14,477 nt of DNA from UMGS1933 sp045593405 (GTDB lineage: Bacteria; Bacillota; Clostridia; TANB77; CAG-508): NCBI GenBank assembly GCA_045593405.1, contig JAZNWN010000011.1, positions 1-14,477 on the forward strand, in the 5' to 3' direction. This document shows positions 6,397-12,767 of this stretch, in pieces. A model generated the notes under the pieces. That model ran no database searches, was not told the origin of the DNA, and saw only the letters and a list, made by a program, of their open reading frames with translations. The translations under genes were made by a program, and so were the position numbers. Every line of letters starts with the position of its first letter. Position 1 is the stretch's first letter.

Positions 6397-6520
6397 GAAG
6401 GATTCGAAAAGGAGGTTGCCAAGCATAGTAGTTTGCTTTAGCAAACACTATGCGAAGGCTAAAATAGTTCAGTGAACTATTTTACCGACGCGGCTCGTCG
6501 CAGTCCTTCTACCCCTGCCA
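6397..6520 (+). mobile_element. Palindromic element A behind tRNA-Trp (124 bp)
   Basis: In order: GAAGGATTCGAA, an exact inverted copy of TTCGAATCCTTC from the tRNA-Trp T-arm; AAGGAGG; an extra hairpin (GCATAGT/ACTATGC and GTTTGC/GCAAAC, 6423-6453); a perfect 25-base palindrome (6460-6484; arms TAAAATAGTTCA, central G); the core CCGACGCGGCTCGTCG (6485-6500); CAG; and a direct copy of the tRNA 3' end through CCA (6504-6520). It matches element B behind tmRNA in order and core sequence, while its ends match tRNA-Trp. It is 42 bases longer than B, about the length of the additional hairpin segment. Confidence 0.6.
6504..6520 (+). repeat. Duplicate of the tRNA-Trp 3' end
   Basis: TCCTTCTACCCCTGCCA is identical to 6324-6340 in tRNA-Trp (T-stem 3' strand, acceptor strand, CCA). 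The offset is 180 bases. No other part of a tRNA surrounds it. Confidence 0.9.
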
Positions 6521-6593
6521 TTTAAAAATAAAGCGAACTTTTACTACTTTATAGGAGGGTTTGCAGTAAAAATAAATTTAAAATAAAATACTT

Positions 6594-6620
6594 AAAAGGG
6601 CTGAGCAATCAGCTTTTTTA
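6594..6620 (+). terminator. Distal terminator behind element A
   Basis: GCTGA, loop GCAA and TCAGC (6600-6613), extended by G-U and A-U pairs, are followed by TTTTTT. It lies 80 bases beyond the duplicated tRNA end and may be the original tRNA-Trp terminator. Confidence 0.6.
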
Positions 6621-6656
6621 TTAAATATATAAGAAAACACATAGTTTTTGGACATA

Positions 6657-6683
6657 CAAAAAAAGAGCTAACTTCTTAGCTCT
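6657..6683 (-). terminator. Terminator of the 6698-6886 gene
   Basis: AGAGCTAA (6664-6671) pairs with TTAGCTCT (6676-6683). On the minus strand it is followed by a seven-T run. Confidence 0.8.
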
Positions 6684-6697
6684 CATCAACTATGTTT

Positions 6698-6886
6698 CTA
6701 TTTGTTCTTTTTTTCAAAGCAATCAAATATAACACTTACCATAACAATTAACATTAATACGTCTAATATTAAACCAACTATCTCTAAATCATTATTAATT
6801 AATCTATAAATGGCAAGGACAACATTTCCAAGTGTAACTACTATAGCAATTATTAGAGTTAATAATCTACCTTTTTTTAATTTCAT
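6698..6886 (-). CDS. Small membrane protein, 62 aa, two predicted helices
   Basis: This 62-residue protein has a basic N terminus (MKLKKGR), a hydrophobic segment at about residues 8-28, a short polar link (LINNDLEI) and a second hydrophobic segment at about 36-54, ending in a lysine-rich tail. It should be a two-pass membrane protein. The ATG has AGAGG about seven bases upstream. It has its own promoter and terminator and is transcribed away from the M23 peptidase gene. I do not recognise a family. Confidence 0.65.
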   Translation of the reverse strand: MKLKKGRLLTLIIAIVVTLGNVVLAIYRLINNDLEIVGLILDVLMLIVMVSVIFDCFEKKNK

Positions 6887-6917
6887 AAAATTACCTCTTA
6901 CTTTTATTTATAAACAA

Positions 6918-6946
6918 AATATAACATAATTAATCTTTTTTTACAA
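6918..6946 (-). promoter_or_regulatory. Promoter of the 6698-6886 gene
   Basis: On the minus strand TTGTAA (6941-6946) and TATATT (6918-6923) are 17 bases apart. It is back to back with the M23 gene promoter. Confidence 0.6.
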
Positions 6947-6976
6947 TAAATATTCACAATATTTTATTGCAAAACA

Positions 6977-7005
6977 TTTACAAATCACAATCTATATGTT
7001 ATATT
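6977..7005 (+). promoter_or_regulatory. Promoter of the M23 peptidase gene
   Basis: TTTACA (6977-6982) and TATATT (7000-7005) have a 17-base spacer, about 80 bases ahead of the ATG at 7085. Confidence 0.55.
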
Positions 7006-7084
7006 AATTTTGTTTTTAAAAGTGAAACACATTTCACTATTCATTTTTATTTTGGGGGCTACTATATATCATGGAGGTTTAATC

Positions 7085-7710
7085 ATGAATAGTAGTTTTT
7101 TTAATTCTACTTTTATTTTTATTCTAATTTCTATTATATTTATTATTTTTAGTTTTTCTTCTATAATTACCACCTTATCTTATAATAATAATGAAATAAT
7201 ATTTTATAATAATTCTATTATATTACCTGATGATGTTTATTTTTCTAGTTCTAAATTTTTATGGCCAACTCCTCGGGTATAAAACAATAACTTCATATTT
7301 TGGTTATAGGAATGCCCCTACAGCTGGTGCTTCAACTTATCATTCTGGTATTGATATTGCTGCTCCCTCTCGGTTCAAGTATTATTTCAATTTGTTCTGG
7401 TACCGTAATATATACAGGTTTTAGTGGTGCTGGTGGTTATACTGTTACTGTTAAATCCGAAAATTTTACTATTTCTTATTGTCATGTTTCCCCTACTTTT
7501 TTAGTATCTGTTGGAGAATATGTTCTTAAAGGTTCTTTTATTGCAACAATTGGTCCTAGAAATGTTTATGGAGTTCCTAATAATCCATATAAAGATTCAA
7601 ATGGTAATCCCACAAATGGTGCTTCTACTGGTCCTCATCTTCATTTAACAATAAAAAAAGACGGCAAAGCCGTCAATCCTTTGGATTACATATCGTCGTC
7701 TTCATCGTGA
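7085..7710 (+). CDS. M23 family metallopeptidase; frame broken twice at CGG codons
   Basis: M23 enzymes are zinc peptidases that cut peptidoglycan cross-bridges. The start is the ATG with GGAGG seven bases upstream. Residues of about 10-32 form one membrane segment, so the enzyme should face the outside. Read as one zero frame, translation stops at 7280-7282 after TPRV. Skipping the C at 7274 gives the conserved TPGYKTITSYFGYR, then HSGID with its zinc-binding His and Asp. A second CGG at 7371-7373 must be skipped in the same way to give AAPSGSSI and the rest, including SYCH and the HLH zinc site. The restored protein has about 207 residues and a complete catalytic core. Both shifts are +1 at CGG, and each restores a glycine. 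The 3' end overlaps the convergent zinc-ribbon gene by 25 bases. It may instead be a decaying pseudogene, but the intact frames elsewhere argue against that. Confidence 0.8.
7271..7277 (+). promoter_or_regulatory. Candidate +1 frameshift site CCT-C-GGG (M23, site 1)
   Basis: The zero frame reads ACT CCT CGG GTA TAA. Skipping c7274 gives CCT GGG TAT AAA, the conserved Pro-Gly ahead of the FGYR motif. A stop follows one codon after CGG plus GTA in the zero frame, as in recD2. Confidence 0.5.
7368..7374 (+). promoter_or_regulatory. Candidate +1 frameshift site TCT-C-GGT (M23, site 2)
   Basis: In the frame reached after site 1, CCC TCT CGG TTC occurs. Skipping c7371 gives TCT GGT TCA, matching the usual M23 sequence AAPSGS. 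Without the shift the reading frame ends at 7424, before the second zinc-binding motif. Confidence 0.5.
7651..7674 (-). terminator. efp-operon terminator inside the M23 coding sequence
   Basis: GACGGC, AAA and GCCGTC (7660-7674) form a perfect 6-bp stem. On the minus strand it is followed by a seven-T run (7653-7659). It ends the minus-strand efp and zinc-ribbon transcript, while on the plus strand it encodes the KDGKAV stretch of the M23 peptidase. Confidence 0.75.
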
Positions 7711-8150
7711 TGGCAGTGGTGCCCACATGAGCTACAATCTCCTTCATCACAGTCATGACCCCAATCTAATTCTATTACTTCATTACAATTAGGGCATGTA
7801 ACTTCATCTTTTAATTCATCTACTTCTAGTGTAAAATCATTATTGCAATATGGGCAAGCTATTGTAAAGTTATATTCTCCGTCTTCACATTCTTCTTCTC
7901 CATATATATCTACAGAAATATTTTTTACTTCTTTTTCTATAGTTTTTAATATTTCTTCCATATCTGCTTGTTTTCCAGCAAGTTCTGAAATCCTAGAATT
8001 AGCTAAATTTTCTAAATTAGATATTTCATCAAAAAACAAATTATATAAATTAAACATTTGAATTTTTACTAATTCTAAATCTTCTTTATTTTTTATATTG
8101 TTTTCTAATGTTTCTAAAATATTTTTAAACTCTGAATTTAAATTAGACAT
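7686..8150 (-). CDS. CD1247-like zinc-ribbon protein
   Basis: This 154-residue protein starts at the ATG at 8148-8150, chosen because AAAGG lies eight bases upstream; an ATG 14 codons earlier overlaps efp and lacks such a site. The N-terminal two thirds is a charged, probably coiled helical region rich in Glu, Asn and Lys. A zinc ribbon follows: CPYC at about residue 100 and CPNC about 22 residues later. The C terminus is an unusual Cys- and His-rich tail (CDEGDCSSCGHHCHH) ending in a run of Asp. Helical N-terminal plus zinc-ribbon proteins of this kind lie beside efp in clostridia. Their function is unknown. The gene lies 19 bases behind efp and is probably cotranscribed with it. Confidence 0.85.
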   Translation of the reverse strand: MSNLNSEFKNILETLENNIKNKEDLELVKIQMFNLYNLFFDEISNLENLANSRISELAGKQADMEEILKTIEKEVKNISVDIYGEEECEDGEYNFTIACPYCNNDFTLEVDELKDEVTCPNCNEVIELDWGHDCDEGDCSSCGHHCHHDEDDDM

Positions 8151-8169
8151 ATTTTTTTCCTTTCTAGTT

Positions 8170-8739
8170 TTAAATTCTTTCCATATATTCACCAGTTCTT
8201 GTATCTATCCTTATTACATCTCCTGTATTTACAAATAATGGAACATTTATTTTATGTCCTGTTTCTAATTCTGCTGGTTTTGTTTGTCCTGCTCCTGCAG
8301 TATTTCCAGCAAATCCTGGTTCTGTATATGTAATTTCTAATTCCACAAATATTGGTGGTTCAACTGCAAATACTTTTCCTTTAAAAGATAAAATCTTAAC
8401 TACCATATTATCTTTTAAATATTTTAATGTATCTCCTAATTCTTCTTTATTAAGTGGTATTTGCTCATATGTTTCATTGTCCATGAAATAGTATAAATCA
8501 CCATCATTATATAAATATTGCATATCTTTCTTTTCTATTTCTGCACCTTGCAATTTTTCTGATGGATTAAATGTTTTTTCTAAAACTGATCCATTTATTA
8601 CATTTTTTAATTTTGTTCTAACAAAAGCTGCTCCTTTTCCAGGTTTTACGTGTTGAAATTCAACTACTTTATATACAGATCCGTCCATTTCAAATGTTGT
8701 TCCGTTTCTAACATCTCCTGCCATATAAACTTCTGCCAT
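8170..8739 (-). CDS. efp: Elongation factor P
   Basis: EF-P enters the ribosomal E site and relieves stalling at consecutive prolines. The protein has 189 residues. The N-terminal KOW-like domain contains the loop KPGKGAAFVRTKL with Lys35 at the position that is modified in some bacteria. Two OB-like domains follow, with the signatures NDGDLYYFMDNETYEQI and GDVIRIDTRTGEYMERI. AGGGAG lies eight bases before the ATG. A clear promoter stands upstream, and the zinc-ribbon gene follows in the same direction. Confidence 0.97.
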   Translation of the reverse strand: MAEVYMAGDVRNGTTFEMDGSVYKVVEFQHVKPGKGAAFVRTKLKNVINGSVLEKTFNPSEKLQGAEIEKKDMQYLYNDGDLYYFMDNETYEQIPLNKEELGDTLKYLKDNMVVKILSFKGKVFAVEPPIFVELEITYTEPGFAGNTAGAGQTKPAELETGHKINVPLFVNTGDVIRIDTRTGEYMERI

Positions 8740-8778
8740 AATATTCTCCCTCTTTCTTTTATATTTTAAACTCTATAT

Positions 8779-8807
8779 ATTTTACTATATTTTTCTATCT
8801 TTGGCAA
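8779..8807 (-). promoter_or_regulatory. efp promoter
   Basis: On the minus strand TTGCCA (8802-8807) and TAAAAT (8779-8784) are 17 bases apart, 40 bases ahead of the start codon. Confidence 0.6.
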
Positions 8808-8885
8808 GCTTTTTTTATATATTATGCCTATTTAGCAAGTTTAATATTCATAATATTTAAAACAAGTTTCAGATTACTTTATTAC

Positions 8886-8921
8886 ACAAAAACAAAAGAA
8901 ATGTATTTCAACATTTCTTTT
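8886..8921 (-). terminator. Terminator of the prepilin-like gene
   Basis: AAAAGAAATGT (8894-8904) pairs with ACATTTCTTTT (8911-8921). The minus strand then reads GTTTTTGTG. It follows the stop codon of the 8954-10222 gene by about 30 bases. Confidence 0.75.
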
Positions 8922-8953
8922 ATTTGTTATATATTTACTTATTATAGAAATTT

Positions 8954-10222
8954 TTAATTTTGTGGTAGAGTTAGATTATATTCATTATCTACACCAGAAA
9001 CAGGTGTAAGAACAACATTTTCTGACAAAACTAAAACTGCACGCACAGAATCAAATGGATCGTCTCCTACTCCTCCGTTTTCAAAACTTATAGTATTAGC
9101 TACAATATGTCCATGAACATAACCTGAACTAATACATCTAAATCCATAATTAACACGGTCGAATAATTCTCCAGTATCACAATAAGTCGAAGCAAGGTAG
9201 TAAGAGTCTTGGTTTCCTTCTTCATCTTCAAATAACATTTTATATGCCTCACTTGTTATTTTTAGTCCTACTGGATTTTCATTATTTATAGTACTAATTG
9301 TACTCAGTGAATTTGGATAATAACTATAATAATTGCTTATCCATTCTATTTCCTTTGTAAACCCAGTTTTATCTTCCTTGAATTCATAAGAGATTTCAGG
9401 TATTAATTCTTCACCCTTATCATTCCACACGCCTTGACCACAGAAGTTATCTGGTCCACATCCATTTTCTCCTTCGCACCAAAAATCTGTCCATAGGTTT
9501 CCATGTATACAAAATTCTTGCCATCCTTTTACTTTATTTCCATATTCTCCATAAGTTCCTTTTCCATAAATTTCGCCTTTTATTCCACCTACAGCAGTTG
9601 GGCTATAACCTGTTATTTTGTTTATATCTTCTACAGTTACACTTCTAGCTTTTATTGCTATTGTTCCATCAGCCAAAGGAGCACACGCATTATCTAAAGT
9701 AGCTACACCAGAATGATAACCGCCAAATTCACCAATATTAATTTCATCAAAACTTTGAGTTGAAATCAATAAAATTTTACTATCTTCTACCCCTAATACT
9801 CTCCATTTTCCTTCATAGTAACCTTTAATCAAATCCCCATTCTCGTCGTATTCACCTGTATTAATAATAACTTCAGGGCATTCATAATTTACATAGTCTC
9901 CTATTTTTACTGTAGTTCCTGTTTTTACATTTGTAAATGAATTATCTTTATTTTCTTCCCATATCAATTCATTTCCTGCTATATATTCATCTATTGATGA
10001 ATACCATTTTCCTTCTACTTTAATTCTTCCATTCGCTAATGTTTGTTCTGCATTTACCGCTTTATTTGTTTCTTTTCCTGCTTTTGATGCATACTCAAAT
10101 AATCCTCCATTTATACTCATAGTAACTGTTACTGCAACTAGTAACAGCATTACTATAATTGTTATTACCAAAGCAATAAGAGTAATACCTTTACTTGAAT
10201 TTCTTTCTTTTGTTCCTTTCAT
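8954..10222 (-). CDS. Large prepilin-like protein with type IV pilin N terminus
   Basis: The 422-residue protein has a basic leader (about 12 residues, ending SSKG) followed by ITLIALVITIIVMLLLVAVTV. This is the prepilin cleavage site and transmembrane alpha helix of class III prepilins. The residue five after the cut is Ala17 instead of the usual Glu. The rest is a large extracellular domain with Cys residues (CEGENGCGPDNFCGQG) and a C-terminal FRCISSGYVHG region like that of large clostridial pseudopilins, ending in DSVRAVLVLSENVVL. AGGAGG lies close to the ATG. It has its own TTGACA promoter and a terminator, so it is probably monocistronic. The enzyme that should cut it is encoded at 11470-12207. 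Assembly as a pilus or surface display is inferred. Confidence 0.85.
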   Translation of the reverse strand: MKGTKERNSSKGITLIALVITIIVMLLLVAVTVTMSINGGLFEYASKAGKETNKAVNAEQTLANGRIKVEGKWYSSIDEYIAGNELIWEENKDNSFTNVKTGTTVKIGDYVNYECPEVIINTGEYDENGDLIKGYYEGKWRVLGVEDSKILLISTQSFDEINIGEFGGYHSGVATLDNACAPLADGTIAIKARSVTVEDINKITGYSPTAVGGIKGEIYGKGTYGEYGNKVKGWQEFCIHGNLWTDFWCEGENGCGPDNFCGQGVWNDKGEELIPEISYEFKEDKTGFTKEIEWISNYYSYYPNSLSTISTINNENPVGLKITSEAYKMLFEDEEGNQDSYYLASTYCDTGELFDRVNYGFRCISSGYVHGHIVANTISFENGGVGDDPFDSVRAVLVLSENVVLTPVSGVDNEYNLTLPQN

Positions 10223-10256
10223 TTTTTTCCTCCTATATTATTAAATCTATATTAAT

Positions 10257-10284
10257 TTTATAATGTATTATTCTTTTTTGTCAA
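10257..10284 (-). promoter_or_regulatory. Promoter of the prepilin-like gene
   Basis: On the minus strand a perfect TTGACA (10279-10284) is followed after 16 bases by TATAAA (10257-10262). It lies in the 78-base gap behind the M24 peptidase gene. Confidence 0.65.
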
Positions 10285-10300
10285 TATGCATTTTTTCTAT

Positions 10301-11362
10301 TTAAATTACCGTATACGTTTTTGGACTTTTTGTTAATACTTCACATCCATTTTTTGTAACTAGAATTGTGTCTTCTATTCTTATTCCATATTTCCCTGGT
10401 AAATATATTCCTGGCTCATTTGCAATAACCATATTTTCTTTTAAGAATGTATCATTTCTTGCTGTTAAATATGGTCTTTCATGAGTTTCTAATCCTACTC
10501 CATGTCCTAATGCGTGCATAACCATATAATTATTTAATTTCCATTCACTTTCTATCATTTGTGCCATGGTTTTTATGCTTGCATATTCTTTTATTTGATA
10601 TATTATATTTTCTTCATTTTTTAATACTAAATCATAAACTTTTTTTGTTTCTTCTAATATACACCCTACAAACATCATTCTTGTCATATCTGAACAATAA
10701 CCTTTATATTTACAACCCATATCTATTAATATTGGTTCTGCATTTTGCACTTGTCGATCAGATGGAATCCAATGTGGATTTGCAGAATTTTCACCTATTG
10801 CAACAATAGTATCAAAAGCTAAGCCATCTGCCCCATGAGTTTTAAAAAACATTTCAATCTCTAAAGCTATTTCCTTTTCTGTTTTACCTATTTTTATAAA
10901 GCTTTTTAAATGTTCAAAACAAGCATCTGTTATTTCACATGCTTTTCTTATATTCTCTATTTCTTCATTATCTTTTACTTCTCTTAATTTTTCTATTATT
11001 TCTTCTGTTTCTGCCAAATTGTTGACTTTATATTTTTGTTTTAAATATTGATATTCCTTATATGTAACATAGTTTTCTTCAAAACCAACATTTTCGCAAA
11101 ACAAGAAAAAGTTTTCGTATTCATCTTTTCCTATTTCTCTAAAATCTGCAACAATTACTTCGTCATTTATTGTAAGTGTTGCTTTTACCATTTCTAAATA
11201 CATGCTATATGTTAAAAATATATTTTCTTTTCGTGTTATTAAAAGCAAACCATCTGCTTCTATATTGCATAAATATCTTATGCTTACAGGATTTGATACT
11301 ATCATTCCATCTAAATTTAAAGCCTTTAATTTTTCTCTTAAATGTCTGATTTTTTCATTCAC
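10301..11362 (-). CDS. M24 family Xaa-Pro peptidase
   Basis: This metallopeptidase removes N-terminal residues ahead of proline or splits Xaa-Pro dipeptides. The start is taken as the GTG at 11360-11362, nine bases behind GAGGA; a GTG three codons earlier overlaps that site. The N-terminal creatinase-like domain covers about residues 1-125. The catalytic pita-bread domain carries the five metal ligands: Asp in LIDMGCKYKGY, Asp in CSDMTRMMFVG, His in HALGHGVGLETHE, Glu in NEPGIYL and Glu in GIRIEDTILV. The length of 353 residues fits bacterial PepQ/YqhT types. It follows the prepilin peptidase gene, with a GC-rich inverted repeat in the gap. Substrate specificity cannot be decided from sequence. 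Confidence 0.93.
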   Translation of the reverse strand: MNEKIRHLREKLKALNLDGMIVSNPVSIRYLCNIEADGLLLITRKENIFLTYSMYLEMVKATLTINDEVIVADFREIGKDEYENFFLFCENVGFEENYVTYKEYQYLKQKYKVNNLAETEEIIEKLREVKDNEEIENIRKACEITDACFEHLKSFIKIGKTEKEIALEIEMFFKTHGADGLAFDTIVAIGENSANPHWIPSDRQVQNAEPILIDMGCKYKGYCSDMTRMMFVGCILEETKKVYDLVLKNEENIIYQIKEYASIKTMAQMIESEWKLNNYMVMHALGHGVGLETHERPYLTARNDTFLKENMVIANEPGIYLPGKYGIRIEDTILVTKNGCEVLTKSPKTYTVI

Positions 11363-11384
11363 TAATAACACTCCTCTCTTTTTT

Positions 11385-11460
11385 GTAGGAGCAGGGTTCC
11401 ACCCCTGCCCGTTTTATTCCTTTTGACTATTTACGGGCGAGGGTGGAACCCCGCCCCTAC
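11385..11460. repeat. GC-rich intergenic inverted repeat (76 bp)
   Basis: Two 28-base arms (11385-11412 and 11433-11460) match at 24 of 28 positions when inverted, around a 20-base AT-rich loop. The arms begin and end GTAGG and CCTAC. It fills the gap between the prepilin peptidase and M24 peptidase genes. No T-run follows on either strand, so it is not an ordinary terminator. The same CCCTAC terminus appears at 1-26. It is probably a dispersed palindromic repeat and may act as an RNA hairpin inside the operon. Confidence 0.8.
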
Positions 11461-11469
11461 ATTTACATT

Positions 11470-12207
11470 TTATTTATATAACCCTAATGAAAAAATCTTC
11501 ATTAGCACTACAAATATTACTTCAAACGGTACAAATATACTTATGACTGTTGCACATACTATAAAAGGCCCAAAAGGTATATAGCTATCCATTTTATTTT
11601 TTCTAATAATCATAAGTAATATACTTACTACTGCTCCAATTAAAAATGACATTATAGATATTGTTATTGTACTAGCAAATCCAAAATATAAACCTAATGC
11701 TCCCATTAGTTTTACGTCTCCAAGTCCCATTGCTTCTTTTCCTGCAATAAGTCCTCCTATTAAAGTAATTAGTAAAAAAATTCCGCCTCCTGCAATCATT
11801 CCAAATAGCATATCTATTGCTATGCTTAAGTTAGTCATACCATACATAAATACAAAAACTAATCCTATTTCAAACATTGTTAAATTAAGTCTATTTGGTA
11901 TTATTTGCTCTTTATAATCTACTACAAATGCAGATAAAAGCATAGGAATTAAACATGCATACATACTAAATTTTATTAAATCAGTACTTCCAAATTTATA
12001 TAATAATGCTATATATGCAACTGCCACAATGATCATTAATATATAATTTGGTTTAAATCCCATTTTATATTCTTTAAAATTTTTCTTTGATACTATTTTT
12101 TCTTCTTTTAAAAACATTTTATTACAATAATCTATTAACCACCCAACTACTGCACCTATTATTCCAACTAATACGTAATATAATATGCTTACATCATTTA
12201 TGTACAT
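11470..12207 (-). CDS. Prepilin peptidase, A24 family
   Basis: This membrane aspartic peptidase cuts the leader of type IV prepilins on the cytoplasmic face. The 245-residue protein has about seven hydrophobic segments. The two catalytic aspartates are in VVDYKEQIIPNR (Asp97) and GLGDVKLMG (Asp164, the GxGD motif). The cysteine-rich methyltransferase region of full PilD is absent; a short basic loop (about 31-52) stands in its place, so N-methylation may be lacking. The start codon lies one base behind the yqeG stop, and the ribosome-binding site AAAGGAG is inside yqeG, so the two are coupled. The likely substrate is the 8954-10222 protein. Confidence 0.92.
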   Translation of the reverse strand: MYINDVSILYYVLVGIIGAVVGWLIDYCNKMFLKEEKIVSKKNFKEYKMGFKPNYILMIIVAVAYIALLYKFGSTDLIKFSMYACLIPMLLSAFVVDYKEQIIPNRLNLTMFEIGLVFVFMYGMTNLSIAIDMLFGMIAGGGIFLLITLIGGLIAGKEAMGLGDVKLMGALGLYFGFASTITISIMSFLIGAVVSILLMIIRKNKMDSYIPFGPFIVCATVISIFVPFEVIFVVLMKIFSLGLYK

Positions 12208-12208
12208 T

Positions 12209-12709
12209 TTATTTTTCTCCTTTGTTTTTTAGGTATTTTTTTATTACTATTTTTTCAAAAGGTCTTTTTATTCTTGTGATAATTATATCTCTTTTATCTA
12301 TTGGTTTTGTAAGAATTGTAAACATTCCCACTTTATTTCCACCCAAAACATCTGTAAATACTTGATCTCCAACTGTTGCAATTTCATTTAATTCTAATCC
12401 TAAAAGTTTTTGAGCATTTAAAAAACCTTTTTTATTTGGTTTGTGTGCAAAATAAATATATTCTAAGTCTAATATTTTTGCGACCCTTTCAACTTTTTTT
12501 ACTTTATTTGTGTTTGATAATATACATATTTTTATATTGTGTTGTTTTAAATTATCACACCATTCTTTAGTTCCTTCTAAAAGATTTTTATCATAATCTA
12601 TTAAAGTATTATCTACATCTAATATTAATCCTTTAATTTTATTTTCTTTTAAAAGTTGTAAAGTAATTTCTTTTATATTGTTTAAATATAAGTCCGGATA
12701 TAATTTCAT
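12209..12709 (-). CDS. yqeG: YqeG family HAD phosphatase
   Basis: This is a HAD superfamily IIIA phosphatase of 166 residues. Motif I is LDVDNTL with the nucleophile and acid aspartates, motif II LSNTN, motif III the Lys in AHKPNKKG, and motif IV VGDQVFTDVLGGN. The start is the ATG at 12707-12709, preceded by AAAGGAG at ten bases; an ATA-rich extension upstream has no better site. YqeG proteins are conserved in Firmicutes. A phosphatidylglycerophosphate phosphatase role is suggested for relatives, and the substrate here is not shown. It is first in a run with the prepilin peptidase and M24 peptidase genes. Confidence 0.92.
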   Translation of the reverse strand: MKLYPDLYLNNIKEITLQLLKENKIKGLILDVDNTLIDYDKNLLEGTKEWCDNLKQHNIKICILSNTNKVKKVERVAKILDLEYIYFAHKPNKKGFLNAQKLLGLELNEIATVGDQVFTDVLGGNKVGMFTILTKPIDKRDIIITRIKRPFEKIVIKKYLKNKGEK

Positions 12710-12738
12710 CTTTTCTCTTCTCCTTTGATTTCTCTTAT

Positions 12739-12767
12739 ATATTATCAAGATATAAAAAAATTGTCAA
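12739..12767 (-). promoter_or_regulatory. yqeG operon promoter, overlapping the acpP terminator
   Basis: On the minus strand a perfect TTGACA (12762-12767) is followed after 17 bases by TAATAT (12739-12744). The TTGACA is part of the right-hand strand of the acpP terminator stem, and the T-run is in the spacer. Confidence 0.65.

Noticed and set aside
6538..6570. TTTTACT/AGTAAAA hairpin with an internal AGGAGGG
   Set aside because: The stem is AT-only and weak, and no start codon or T-run follows.
786..7374. Explaining the three frame breaks as homopolymer sequencing errors
   Set aside because: None lies in a homopolymer run, and all three make the same CGG codon before a conserved Gly. Assembly error cannot be fully excluded without reads.
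7300..7710. A separate 136-codon gene starting upstream of the M23 catalytic part
   Set aside because: Its first 20 codons are not M23-like and lack a ribosome-binding site; it is the third segment of the M23 gene.
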